The position numbers and the translations under genes are program-made. Shown here piece by piece: positions 32,672-40,520 of a stretch of 48,093 bases of DNA. The notes under the pieces are model-generated. The model was not told where the DNA came from, did no database searches, and was given only the letters and a program-made list of their open reading frames with translations. Each line of letters starts with the position of its first letter. The stretch's first letter is position 1. Origin of the DNA: a virus; IMG/VR virus record IMGVR_UViG_3300042914_003100, positions 1 through 48,093 of that record, one strand, 5' to 3'.

Positions 32672-33334
32672 ATGTGTGAGTTTACCCGATTGCGGGACCT
32701 TGCCGTCGTCGTCCGACGGCAAGGCACTCCAGAGATTGTGTCGGCAGTGATTGCAGGCAAGATTGATCTGGATCAGGCGATGTCGCTGATCAACGGTCAA
32801 TCGGCAGAAGTGGCAGCGCAGCTCAGTCTATTGGACCGGTTCCGCGTCATGTGGGAATCGGCGGCAGCGGAAGAGAGAGAAGCGGCTGGACTCGCGATCG
32901 GTGAAATGGTCGGCCTGAAGGTGGTTGCTCAGAAATCCGCTGGCGTCTTGTTCCCGGATGCAATCGAACCGCCAAAGCAGAAAGAGCGAATCGTTCCGAC
33001 TGATGAAGAGTTCGAATCGTTCTATTCAGCGTTCCCGCGTCGGGTGAATAAAGCAAAAGCAAAGCTTGCATTCAAGTCGGCGTTTGGCCGGCTGCGAAAA
33101 AAGCACGATTGCGAAGGTGCAATCCGCACAATCATGGACGGTGTTCGGGTCTATTCAGCGAAGGCTAATCCTGATGCGTTGTGTCATCCCACAACTTGGT
33201 TGAACGGTGACCGATGGGAAGACGATCCGTCTGGAATCGGAACTCAGGACAAGGCATCGCGGAGGTCAGACAATGCAATGCTTGGTGCTTACGAAGAACG
33301 TGAGAGAACCCCGCTCAGTGAGGCAGTGTTTTGA
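32672..33334 (+). CDS. replisome organiser-like protein
   Basis: 220 residues. The C-terminal third (FYSAFPRRVNKAKAKLAF ... CHPTTWLNGDRWEDD) has the phage replication-protein signature 'F...YPR...A...P..WLN..RWedd', typical of initiators or organisers paired with a DnaC-like loader. The N-terminal half is helical and acidic. It lies two genes upstream of the loader and the DnaB helicase, which fits. Confidence 0.7.
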   Translation: MCEFTRLRDLAVVVRRQGTPEIVSAVIAGKIDLDQAMSLINGQSAEVAAQLSLLDRFRVMWESAAAEEREAAGLAIGEMVGLKVVAQKSAGVLFPDAIEPPKQKERIVPTDEEFESFYSAFPRRVNKAKAKLAFKSAFGRLRKKHDCEGAIRTIMDGVRVYSAKANPDALCHPTTWLNGDRWEDDPSGIGTQDKASRRSDNAMLGAYEERERTPLSEAVF

Positions 33335-33537
33335 CTCCCCGCGAAGAGCAAGCCGAGGCGTTCAAAGAAATGTGCCTCGTGTATATCGCTCAATCTGAGT
33401 CGGCAGAACAACTTGATTCTGTCGGGCAAGAGATCGCTGTCGTAATGCAGGAATTGGGGATGAACTCGAAAGAGTTGGACAGAGTTAAGTTGAAGTATGT
33501 GTCGAAGCGGAGATCGTTCAATGGAACCGATAAGTGA
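33331..33537 (+). CDS. hypothetical protein, 68 aa
   Basis: TTG 33331 overlaps the preceding stop; ATG 33370 is the alternative. A short helical protein placed between replisome organiser and loader, overlapping the loader's start by 17 bases. Unknown. Confidence 0.4.
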   Translation: MTPREEQAEAFKEMCLVYIAQSESAEQLDSVGQEIAVVMQELGMNSKELDRVKLKYVSKRRSFNGTDK

Positions 33538-34123
33538 CAGGATGGCCAGACTTGTCGGTGAGCGTTATGCCAATTGCGGTTTCACAAACTTTGAGATCGG
33601 TAACGACAAAGACACGGCGGCTCGCAAGGCAGCGTTAGACACGGTCCGGAAGTACGCTGTTGACATTCAAGAGCATAGACGCAACGGGACCAATCTGATT
33701 CTGATCGGCGGTTGCGGGACGGGAAAAGATCACCTGACAACGGCAGTTTTGCGGCATGCGATCCAGTTGGGATTCGATGTCGCATTCACTCGTGGTTCAT
33801 CGTTGGCAGATAAGATCATTCAAGCGGGCACCGGTGGTGATCGTTTGGACGAACGCTTTGTACGCAGTGATCTACTGGCAATATCCGACTTTGAACCAAA
33901 GGGTAAGGAGACAGCATCAGCAGTGGTTCTGGCTGGATACCTCGAGCTAATCGACGAACGGTATCGCCGGATGCGGCCGACAGTCATTTCGTCAAACATT
34001 CTCGATCGCATGAGCATGGCGAAAGCCATTGGGATGAGAGTTGTCGACCGTTTGCTTGACGGTGGCATTGTTGTCCGGATGGAATGGGAATCAGCACGGA
34101 AGCAGCGGAGGGCACAATCGTGA
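33521..34123 (+). CDS. dnaC: DnaC/IstB-like helicase loader
   Basis: About 200 residues from ATG 33521 (CGGAG at 33509-33513). Walker A GGCGTGKDH near residue 62 and a Walker B-like DLLAISDF near residue 115 form an AAA+ core; the RTPTVISSN-like SSN sensor segment and VVDRLLDGG follow as in DnaC. It should load the adjacent DnaB helicase onto DNA. Confidence 0.85.
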   Translation: MEPISDRMARLVGERYANCGFTNFEIGNDKDTAARKAALDTVRKYAVDIQEHRRNGTNLILIGGCGTGKDHLTTAVLRHAIQLGFDVAFTRGSSLADKIIQAGTGGDRLDERFVRSDLLAISDFEPKGKETASAVVLAGYLELIDERYRRMRPTVISSNILDRMSMAKAIGMRVVDRLLDGGIVVRMEWESARKQRRAQS

Positions 34124-35394
34124 ACGAATCTGTACGGATGCCACCGCAGGACCTAAACGCTGAACGTGCGGTATTGGGCTGCATGACGTTGATGGAAGAG
34201 GCGATCGAATACGGTATCGCAAACCTGTCAGAAGGAGACTTCTATTCGACGGCGCACGGGATCATATTCAATTGCTTCAAGCGGCTCTTCAGTAAGAAGA
34301 TGCCCTGCGATCCGGTAACAATCGCCAGTGAGTTGCAGGCTAAGGGGCAATTGGAGGAGATCGGCGGTCCGGCCTATATCGCGGAGATCATGGAGTCAGT
34401 GCCCCATGCAACGCACATGAGGCATTACACGACGATTGTGAAGCGTGAGTCTATACGACGAAGGTTGATCTATCTGGCGGTTCAGGCGCAAGACAATGGG
34501 TATGATCCGTCAATCGAACTGGAACCATTGATCTCGAAGTTCAGCGAAAGCCTGGACAACCTGATCGCCGAACGGTCCGATGAGTTGCAGACGGTTGCTG
34601 CAGTCGTTCAGAAGGCTCGGGATGAGGAGCGGAACCCTCGCTATCCATTCTCAACAGGGATTGAGGATCTGGACAAGATGCTGAACGGCGGGATCCGTTC
34701 AATGGAAGTGACGTTGATCGGCGCCCGTCCGTCGATTGGTAAAACATCGTTGGGATGGCAGCTTGCAGAAACGATCGCAAAGTCGGGAAATGCAACGCTG
34801 TTCATATCCGTCGAAATGTCGGACGTGGAAGTGGTGCTGCGTGCGATGAAGCAAAGCGCTAGGGCAGGGGATGAGTTGTCGAAACTCCCGATGTATCTGG
34901 AAGAACGATACAGAGATCTCGATGACATTCTGTCGTGCATCATGCTCGGCAAACGCCGCAACATGTTGAAGGTCGTTGTTATCGATTACGTTCAGTTGGT
35001 TCGCACAAACGATCGCCTACAGAAGAGTGAGAAGATCGAACGATGCATGAACGAGTTCAAATGGATCGCAAAGGAGTTGCGGATCGCCGTCGTCGTCTTG
35101 GCACAGATTGGCCGAAAGGCTGAAGAGCGAGACAACGGGAAACCAAAGCTCGCAGACCTGAAGGGATCCGGCGGGCTGGAAGAAAGTGCGGACGTCGCCA
35201 TGTTGCTCCATCGGCCAGAGTTTAACAATCCGGATGATCGGCCAGGCATCGCAGAGATCATTGTCGCAAAGAACCGCAACGGGATGACAGGGACGGTTGA
35301 GGTTGGCTACATCAAGGAAAAGACTCGGTTCGTCCCATACGCCAATCGTCCGATCGATATCAGTGCCTATGACGGGAAGGACGCGCCGTTCTGA
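34120..35394 (+). CDS. dnaB: replicative DNA helicase DnaB
   Basis: 424 residues from GTG 34120, which has GGAGGG at 34106-34111 and overlaps the loader's stop as GTGA; ATG 34084 is possible but lies inside the loader. The N-terminal helical DnaB domain (PPQDLNAERAVLGCM) is followed by the RecA-like motor: Walker A GARPSIGKTS, Walker B VVVIDYVQL, and the DLKGSGGLEESADV and AKNRNGMTGTV segments. It is the fork helicase of the phage. Confidence 0.95.
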   Translation: MNESVRMPPQDLNAERAVLGCMTLMEEAIEYGIANLSEGDFYSTAHGIIFNCFKRLFSKKMPCDPVTIASELQAKGQLEEIGGPAYIAEIMESVPHATHMRHYTTIVKRESIRRRLIYLAVQAQDNGYDPSIELEPLISKFSESLDNLIAERSDELQTVAAVVQKARDEERNPRYPFSTGIEDLDKMLNGGIRSMEVTLIGARPSIGKTSLGWQLAETIAKSGNATLFISVEMSDVEVVLRAMKQSARAGDELSKLPMYLEERYRDLDDILSCIMLGKRRNMLKVVVIDYVQLVRTNDRLQKSEKIERCMNEFKWIAKELRIAVVVLAQIGRKAEERDNGKPKLADLKGSGGLEESADVAMLLHRPEFNNPDDRPGIAEIIVAKNRNGMTGTVEVGYIKEKTRFVPYANRPIDISAYDGKDAPF

Positions 35395-35651
35395 TGTCGA
35401 AGCCAAAGCTGAAGGATTGCATCAAGCACAAGTTCCCGGAAGGTTGGAAGCCGTCGCCTGGACAGATGGTGATCGTGCCGGCCGAAACGGTGAAGCGTAG
35501 TTGGTCGGCGGTGGTGGAGGGCGTATTCGATGACATTGTCAGGGTGCGGATTCCCCGTCTGAAGTATTCGAAGAAAGAGTTTTTGCTGTCGGATGTGCGG
35601 CCGCATCCGTATTTGACGCTGGAAGACTTGGAGAAACGACACGATGATTGA
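35394..35651 (+). CDS. hypothetical protein, 85 aa
   Basis: The ATG overlaps the dnaB stop by one base. Lys/Pro-rich start and a beta-rich core (VVEGVFDDIVRVRIPRLKYS) suggest a small SH3-like protein. Overlaps rusA by eight bases. Unknown, but translated with replication genes. Confidence 0.5.
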   Translation: MSKPKLKDCIKHKFPEGWKPSPGQMVIVPAETVKRSWSAVVEGVFDDIVRVRIPRLKYSKKEFLLSDVRPHPYLTLEDLEKRHDD

Positions 35652-36132
35652 ATTACGAATTCCGGCAGTCCCGGTTGCACAACCCCGAGTGAGAGCAAGT
35701 TTTCGCAAGGGGAAGGGTAAGGCAAAAGGCTTTGTCAGCATGTACACGCCAACCAAGGTCGAGAAGGCGGACGGCACGAAAAAGGATCACCCTATCGTGG
35801 CGTTCAAGTCGACGGTCCGGATGGCATTCGAACGGAAGTATTCTGGTGCACCGTATGGTCTGCCGTTGCGAGTTGATTGCTGTTTCGTGATGCCTCGCCC
35901 GCAGAAGTTAATGCGAAAGAATGATCCCGCAGGCAGAATACCACACGCACAAAAGCCGGATAGAGACAACCTTGATAAAGCCATTCTGGATGCGCTGAAG
36001 GGTTTGTCGTGGGTTGATGATAGTCAGATCAGTTCTGGCCTGATTGAAAAGTGGTGGGCAGCAAAAGATGAAGGCCCGCATGTGATCGTGGTGATTCGCG
36101 TTTGGAACCAGGAAGCCGGTACGTTTGAATAA
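35644..36132 (+). CDS. rusA: RusA-type Holliday junction resolvase
   Basis: 162 residues. The RusA signature KPDRDNLDKAILDAL followed by VDDSQI supplies the catalytic aspartates; MRPQ-like FVMPRPQKLM precedes it. It cuts four-way junctions made during recombination or replication. A lysine-rich loop (KGKGKAKG, about residues 23-30) is longer than usual. Confidence 0.92.
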   Translation: MIELRIPAVPVAQPRVRASFRKGKGKAKGFVSMYTPTKVEKADGTKKDHPIVAFKSTVRMAFERKYSGAPYGLPLRVDCCFVMPRPQKLMRKNDPAGRIPHAQKPDRDNLDKAILDALKGLSWVDDSQISSGLIEKWWAAKDEGPHVIVVIRVWNQEAGTFE

Positions 36133-36207
36133 CCGTCTTCCGGCAGACGATTTCGGATTTTCACAAAAAACACCGAACAGAAGTATTGCCAGAAAACGAT
36201 AATTAAG

Positions 36208-36219
36208 TATATGCTACAT
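36208..36219 (+). promoter_or_regulatory. AGTATATGCTAC promoter-like motif, site 11
   Basis: Two changes from consensus; TTGCCA at 36188-36193 lies 16 bases upstream. It sits 38 bases before the sigma factor gene, suggesting that the gene may be in its own regulon. Confidence 0.5.
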
Positions 36220-36257
36220 CGGAGGTCACACCACTACCTAAACCGAGGGGCTTTACA

Positions 36258-36791
36258 ATGGAAGATTCGCAGTTGATGGCACGTATTGCGGCTGGTGAGC
36301 ATGCTGCAATGGATGAGTTCAATACTCAATACCGAGACGTTCTCCTGAAGTTTCTGTTCAAGCGAGTGTCGCAGGAAGTTGCCGAGGACCTAAGTCAGAT
36401 TGTGCTTCTGAAGGTCTGGACAAAGGCTTCAACATTTCGCGCCGGTGCTCAGATCACCAGTTGGTTGTTCTCGATCGCAGGCCGCACGTTGATTGATCAC
36501 TTCCGAAAGGAAAGGCGATCGCTGCCGACTTGCGAACTTGAATTCGATTTTGAGGCCCGTGAGTCCTCCTATCTCAGTGAAGACGATCGGGAGTCCGTTC
36601 GCACGATTGTCGCGAAGCTTGTCGGCACGTTTTCATTTGGTGCATCCGTTGTGGATGACTTCCTGAATGAGCGATCGCATGCTGAAGCCAGTGCGCTTCG
36701 TGGCGTTACAGAAAGCACCTCCCGTTGGCGTCGGACGCAGATGATGCAGTGCCTGGCGAATTCTCCTGAACTGGCAAACGTGTTTCTCTGA
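36258..36791 (+). CDS. ECF-type RNA polymerase sigma factor
   Basis: 177 residues. Sigma region 2 is clear at about residues 20-85 (VAEDLSQIVLLKVWTKA, TSWLFSIAGRTLIDHFRK). Region 4 is more divergent but recognisable (about 130-170: SHAEASALRGVTESTSRWRR, an HTH). No anti-sigma gene is adjacent. It would direct RNA polymerase to a specific promoter, and the repeated CGTATAGGCTAC motif is the obvious candidate, although this is inference. Confidence 0.87.
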   Translation: MEDSQLMARIAAGEHAAMDEFNTQYRDVLLKFLFKRVSQEVAEDLSQIVLLKVWTKASTFRAGAQITSWLFSIAGRTLIDHFRKERRSLPTCELEFDFEARESSYLSEDDRESVRTIVAKLVGTFSFGASVVDDFLNERSHAEASALRGVTESTSRWRRTQMMQCLANSPELANVFL

Positions 36792-36796
36792 AATCA

Positions 36797-36808
36797 CGTA
36801 TAGGCTAC
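36797..36808 (+). promoter_or_regulatory. CGTATAGGCTAC promoter-like motif, site 12
   Basis: Exact copy five bases after the sigma gene's stop, followed by AGAAGGAGA and ATG 36823. It would drive the CsrA operon. Confidence 0.6.
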
Positions 36809-36822
36809 AGAAGGAGACTGTT

Positions 36823-37245
36823 ATGCGGTCAGGAGATAAAGTCAGGGTGACGTCGATGTCATCAAAGCTGGAATTCGGTTCTGAACACGTCATCAATGAG
36901 ACGTGCGCCGTTCTGGATTCAATGGTCGTATTCGCTGACGAACGAATTCACAAGATGTCTGAGGTCAAGGTCGTGAGCGACTTGGTGCCTCGTCCCGGTG
37001 AGTTCTGGGTGATGCGTTGTGGTCGCATTGTTCTGGTGGCAACTGTCGATGCTGATCAGAATCGAATGATGGTTGTCGACAAGCCGTTTGTGAACGGTGA
37101 ACCGTACCTTGAGATTTACTATGCCGATGGCAGATTTGCTGAGGCAATGGAAACCGATCGCGATTTGATTTGTCCTATTCGCGGTAAGAGCGTTGCAGTT
37201 GGTTTGGTCTATGGAGTTCTGTTTCAGGAGGAAGTGCCGTGTTAA
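36823..37245 (+). CDS. hypothetical protein, 140 aa
   Basis: ATG 36823 follows AAGGAG at 36810-36815. Beta-rich throughout, starting RSGDKVRVTSMSSKLEFG and later RPGEFWVMRCGRIVLVA, possibly two SH3-like barrels. Its end overlaps csrA by seven bases. Unknown. Confidence 0.55.
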   Translation: MRSGDKVRVTSMSSKLEFGSEHVINETCAVLDSMVVFADERIHKMSEVKVVSDLVPRPGEFWVMRCGRIVLVATVDADQNRMMVVDKPFVNGEPYLEIYYADGRFAEAMETDRDLICPIRGKSVAVGLVYGVLFQEEVPC

Positions 37246-37565
37246 TTCTTTCACGCAAGCGTGATGAATCTATTGTGATCGCCGATGTTATCCGAATCGT
37301 CGTGGTCGAGATCCGTGGCGATAAAGTCAGACTCGGCATTCAAGCACCGAAAGATATCGATGTTCACCGATTCGAAATCTGGGAAGCAATCAAAGCCGCA
37401 ACTGGATCAGGTGAAATTGACATTGCTCAAGGCAGTGTGGGTGTCACAGAAGGGCAACCGTCGCAATGCGGCATCGATTCTGGGGATCGGGTACACGAAT
37501 GCTGTGGAAACGCTGCGTGCGGCCGGAATCAAGAACAGGAAGCCGGACCAGCAACAGGCGGCTGA
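37239..37565 (+). CDS. csrA: CsrA-family RNA-binding regulator, extended
   Basis: Residues 1-55 are a textbook CsrA: MLILSRKRDESIVI, VRLGIQAPKD, and V42-H43-R44, with the critical L4 and R44 in place. CsrA dimers bind GGA motifs in mRNA leaders, usually over the ribosome site, and repress or activate translation. The frame runs on for about 50 more residues of low-quality sequence, exactly where another frame encodes an HTH protein, so the native end may differ. GTG start, coupled to the upstream gene. Confidence 0.88.
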   Translation: MLILSRKRDESIVIADVIRIVVVEIRGDKVRLGIQAPKDIDVHRFEIWEAIKAATGSGEIDIAQGSVGVTEGQPSQCGIDSGDRVHECCGNAACGRNQEQEAGPATGG

Positions 37566-37638
37566 GTGCGTTGCTGATCTAAAAAGACTGCATGGCGCGA
37601 TCAGTGAATTGATCGAATTTATCGAAAATACCCCATAG
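37411..37638 (+). CDS. Fis-type HTH protein overlapping csrA
   Basis: Read from GTG 37411, 75 residues: KLTLLKAVWVSQKGNRRNAA then SILGIGYTNAVETLRAAGI follows the Fis/NtrC C-terminal HTH pattern (GNRxxAAxxLGI). The frame is +1 relative to csrA and the HTH begins at the very codon where the CsrA domain ends. It may be a coupled separate gene, or the second half of a CsrA-HTH fusion made by +1 frameshifting. A sequencing indel is also possible. Confidence 0.6.
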   Translation: MKLTLLKAVWVSQKGNRRNAASILGIGYTNAVETLRAAGIKNRKPDQQQAAECVADLKRLHGAISELIEFIENTP

Positions 37639-37653
37639 TGACGCGAGGTTATA

Positions 37654-37830
37654 GTGCGAAGCGAGATTGTCATCTTTGTGATGGTGGGCATGGTCATCGT
37701 ACCAGTTCTGCCAATGTGCAACGATGAATCTGGCGAGCACCAGCGGCACAGAAACAAGCACGAGGAAAGCCCGGGGCTGAGAATGTCGGGTGCCTATGTC
37801 GTGCCTTTCTGGACGTCTGGGTTTACTTAG
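37654..37830 (+). CDS. 58-residue membrane microprotein
   Basis: GTG 37654 with GAGG at 37645-37648. MRSE is followed by a hydrophobic helix (IVIFVMVGMVIVPVLPMC, residues 5-22), with Cys22 at a weak lipobox-like position, then a short hydrophilic His/Glu-rich tail. Last gene of the regulator operon. Function unknown. Confidence 0.5.
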   Translation: MRSEIVIFVMVGMVIVPVLPMCNDESGEHQRHRNKHEESPGLRMSGAYVVPFWTSGFT

Positions 37831-38247
37831 CTACGCGACACTGGGGCGGTTGAGTTTGGCAGATATGCCCTTGAAAGAAACCAATCGCCCTCTCAGATAA
37901 GAACACAACGATCGGCCCGGAGTCGTAGAGGCTCTGCAGTATCCGGGAAAGTCACAGTCGAGGTGACTCGGGGGATTCGGTTCCTCCATCACACACACGC
38001 TGGCAATTCTCGGCATGCTTTCGTGTGAAATCTGCCAAGCTTTCGGCTGCCCTATAAACCGAACGGTCGAGTGTTCAATCACGATGCCAAGGCAGGTGGC
38101 GTTCTCACTTCAATGTGAGTCGACCGATTTACATTCTGACATTGTTCCGGCTCCGGTTGTGGTGACCGTCAGCGCTGCTTCGTTATCTCCATTTCGAACG
38201 TAGCTGAGCCGGACAATGTTTTTTCTCACAACATCGATGGTGTAAAC
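37831..38247 (+). other. 417-base gap, structured, no clear gene
   Basis: No convincing frame. TRNA-like pieces occur around 38010-38095: TTCGG/CCGAA enclosing a loop with CCCTATAAA, then GTG, TTCAATC, AC, and TGCCA, but a full cloverleaf cannot be completed. TTTTTT at 38220-38225 may end a transcript. It resembles the degenerate tRNA-like stretches at 11.2 and 19.9 kb. Confidence 0.3.
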
Positions 38248-39156
38248 ATGCTGGATAAGACGAAGCCGTTGGTTGTCATTTATCATGGTGGTTCCTGCCG
38301 CGATGGGTTTTGCTCTGCATTCCTGATGCATCGAGCATTCCCGAACGCTGAGTTGGTGCCAGCGAACTACGGGGACGCGCCGCCGGATGTGTCGGGCAAG
38401 CAGGTCGCAATCGTCGACTTCTCCTATCCGGTGGAGACGCTGAGAAACATGCAGAACGACTGCATCGGAAATCTTGTGATCTTAGACCATCATAAGACCG
38501 CTCAACCTATTCTCGCAGAGTTCGTTCACCGATGTTTGCAGGAGCGGCTCGGGGATCCGGTGGCGGTCTATGACGTTTCCAAGTCTGGGGCCATGCTGAC
38601 GTGGGAGTTTTTGATCGGGCATAATTTATTCGATCCGTTTGACGTAATCCCCGAGTGGAAAGAACCTCCAGCATTGGTTCGGTACGTTCAAGATCGGGAC
38701 CTGTGGAAATGGGAACTGCCTGACTCAAAATTAGTCAATGAAGGAATTCGATTGGCTAAACTTGAATTCGATGAATGGAATACGTTGCTGATGCAATGTG
38801 AGTACCTGCTGGCAAACGTCATCGGTATGGGCAGGATCGTCACAATTCGAAACCAGGCAATCATTGATAGTCATGTGAGACACGCAGTCACCGTCGAACT
38901 GGAAGGCTATGAGGTCCCAATGGTGAATTGCACCGTGGATCTCACGTCCGAGGTTTGCGGTGCGCTGGCGGTCGGCAAGCCGTTTGCGATCGCATACTTC
39001 GATTCAGGCGACGGCAAGCGGGTCTATTCGCTGAGATCTGATGCAAATGGCGTAGACGTTTCAGTAATCGCGAGGATGCACGGGGGTGGCGGACATCGTG
39101 GGGCTGCCGGATTTTTTATTGAGCTTCCAAAGCACCAGCCATGGTTGCAGGCATAA
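38248..39156 (+). CDS. DHH/DHHA1 phosphoesterase
   Basis: 302 residues. The metal-binding DHH domain shows YHGGSCRDGFCSA (H13, D19), IVDFSYP (D57), and LDHHKTA (D80-H81-H82); the DHHA1 part ends with the GGGGHRGAAGF substrate-binding motif near residue 285. Members hydrolyse short oligoribonucleotides, pAp, or cyclic-dinucleotide products. In a phage it could recycle nanoRNA or destroy defence second messengers; neither is shown. Last + strand gene before the strand switch. Confidence 0.85.
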   Translation: MLDKTKPLVVIYHGGSCRDGFCSAFLMHRAFPNAELVPANYGDAPPDVSGKQVAIVDFSYPVETLRNMQNDCIGNLVILDHHKTAQPILAEFVHRCLQERLGDPVAVYDVSKSGAMLTWEFLIGHNLFDPFDVIPEWKEPPALVRYVQDRDLWKWELPDSKLVNEGIRLAKLEFDEWNTLLMQCEYLLANVIGMGRIVTIRNQAIIDSHVRHAVTVELEGYEVPMVNCTVDLTSEVCGALAVGKPFAIAYFDSGDGKRVYSLRSDANGVDVSVIARMHGGGGHRGAAGFFIELPKHQPWLQA

Positions 39157-39616
39157 GGCTAAATTGTCGAGGGGGTTGGCCAATTTTCGGACCCTGAACC
39201 TAGCAGCAAAAAAAATCGTTGACGGGGTGGGGGTGTTTTCAAAAACGTGTTTGAACGAAACAGCGTTTTGAAAATGAACCCCCGAATAGGCTGGAAATTT
39301 TTTGCGCGAATTTCCCCCTGCTGGCATCTTGGCAGTTTGGCTCAACCCGCCATTTTGACCGTTTGAAAATTTCCCGAGGGTAGCCTAGGCAATCTGCCGG
39401 TTCCGGCATCGTTCCGCGTTCCCGCGGTTGCTGGCATCGCTCGCAACGTTTGGCGATAGGGTTCCCGGTTGTGCGATGTTTCAACCGTCCTGAATTCCGA
39501 GCCGTCAAACGTTGCCGTATGCGTTCCCGCGGGGTTGTGTCCGTTTTGACGGTTCCGGCATTGTTCCCGGTTGCATTCACCACCCCGAGCCGTTTCCCCG
39601 GCTCGATTCAGGCGCA

Positions 39617-39667
39617 ACAAAAAACGCGGGAACCGCAACCGGGGAAACGTTCCCGGGGGTTCCCGCG
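39617..39667 (-). terminator. minus-strand terminator with repeated sequence
   Basis: On the minus strand, CGCGGGAACC and GGTTCCCGCG (10-base arms, 39658-39667 and 39625-39634) form a stem followed by TTTTTT. Nearly the same element occurs at 39953. Confidence 0.7.
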
Positions 39668-40016
39668 TAGTGCGCGGGGTTCTGATTGTCGTCAGCTGTA
39701 GCGTTGTGGTGGTGATCAGTATTGAAGAGCAACCCCGCGCCGCGGTTTCGGTTGCCCCGGACAATGGAGAAAGCCGGGACAACGTTTGACGGTCACCACA
39801 ACCGGAAACAATACGGCGCGGGGGTTTCGATTCTATAAACGATTGCAACGCATGGAAAGCGCAGCGCAAAACGTGGGGACTGAATCAGAATTCAGAAACG
39901 ACGGGAACCGGCTCGGGGGAATCGGTTTCCGTTGTTGCTGGAATCAGGACACAAAAAAACGCGGGAACCTGTCAACCGTTTCCGGCCTAGGGTTCCCGCG
40001 TAGTGCGCGGGGGTTG
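39657..40016 (+). repeat. two-copy repeat GGGTTCCCGCGTAGTGCGCG
   Basis: GGGTTCCCGCGTAGTGCGCG occurs at 39657 and 39990, each after a CGCGGGAACC arm and followed by a similar ATTGTCG tail. Duplication of a terminator-containing unit explains it. Confidence 0.65.
39953..40000 (-). terminator. minus-strand terminator ending the array
   Basis: The same 10-base arms (39960-39969 and 39991-40000) followed on the minus strand by TTTTTTT. It lies 32 bases after the stop of the last array gene. Confidence 0.8.
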
Positions 40017-40031
40017 AATTGTCGGGATGCA

Positions 40032-40328
40032 TTATTGCCGGAATTCAATTCGCATTGTCAACAGGAAAGAACGCGAAACGACGGAAACGCAATCAGGGAC
40101 AGAATCCAGAAAGAGCCGGGACGGAATACCAGCGCGGGAAACCTCGCGCCCGAGTATTGCCGGGAATAGATCGGAATTCGTGTAATACGAAAACCGGCGA
40201 TCGGCATTGAATGAATTGAGGTTGACGCAATGCCGTTTGGCAAGCTTCGGAACGCGCACGAATTCGCGCCCCGTTGTCGGTTCGGTTTCGGTTTTCGCTT
40301 TGAATTCAACCGCGGGGGAAGTGTTCAT
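40032..40328 (-). CDS. hypothetical protein, 98 aa (array gene 10)
   Basis: Starts at ATG 40328, eleven bases after GGAGC within CAATGGAGC, the array leader. Thr/Glu-rich start (EFKAKTETEPTTGREF), basic middle. Followed directly by a strong terminator. No family recognised. Confidence 0.55.
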   Translation of the reverse strand: MNTSPAVEFKAKTETEPTTGREFVRVPKLAKRHCVNLNSFNADRRFSYYTNSDLFPAILGREVSRAGIPSRLFLDSVPDCVSVVSRSFLLTMRIEFRQ

Positions 40329-40520
40329 TGTTGTTGGTTGCTCCATTGCTCGGGGTGGTGGTGATCAGTACGACGGGAAACGCTGTAGAGGTTGCTTTAA
40401 TATATTTGCCAGTGTCGAGCCGGCGAAACCGGCTCGGGGACAATTTGACACAATCAACGGGGGCACGGGATTCAGGCAACCGGCAACGGAACCGCGCCCC
40501 GCGCTGGAGTTCTGAGAATA

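Larger units (their letters stand above)
39157..40031 (-). other. convergent boundary with decayed array units
   Basis: Plus- and minus-strand genes converge here. The sequence is rich in GGTTCCCG and CGGGAACC hairpins and holds array-type wording (TGGTGGTGATCAG at 39708, CAATGGAG at 39762) without an intact gene. Frames such as 39869-39342 and 39786-40169 run through terminators and have atypical composition. I see decayed copies of the array unit rather than genes. Confidence 0.4.

Noticed and set aside
38000-38100. tRNA near CCCTATAAACC and GTTCAATC
   Set aside because: Only partial acceptor pairing and a 12-base anticodon loop; kept as a structured gap only.
39342-39869. A 175-codon minus-strand frame with Arg/Thr-rich translation
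   Set aside because: It runs through a rho-independent terminator and the repeat, has no array leader, and its composition mirrors GC-rich repeats.
39786-40169. Plus-strand frame preceded by CAATGGAGA
   Set aside because: It lies antisense to the terminator and the last array gene; the leader match is probably a relic of a decayed unit.
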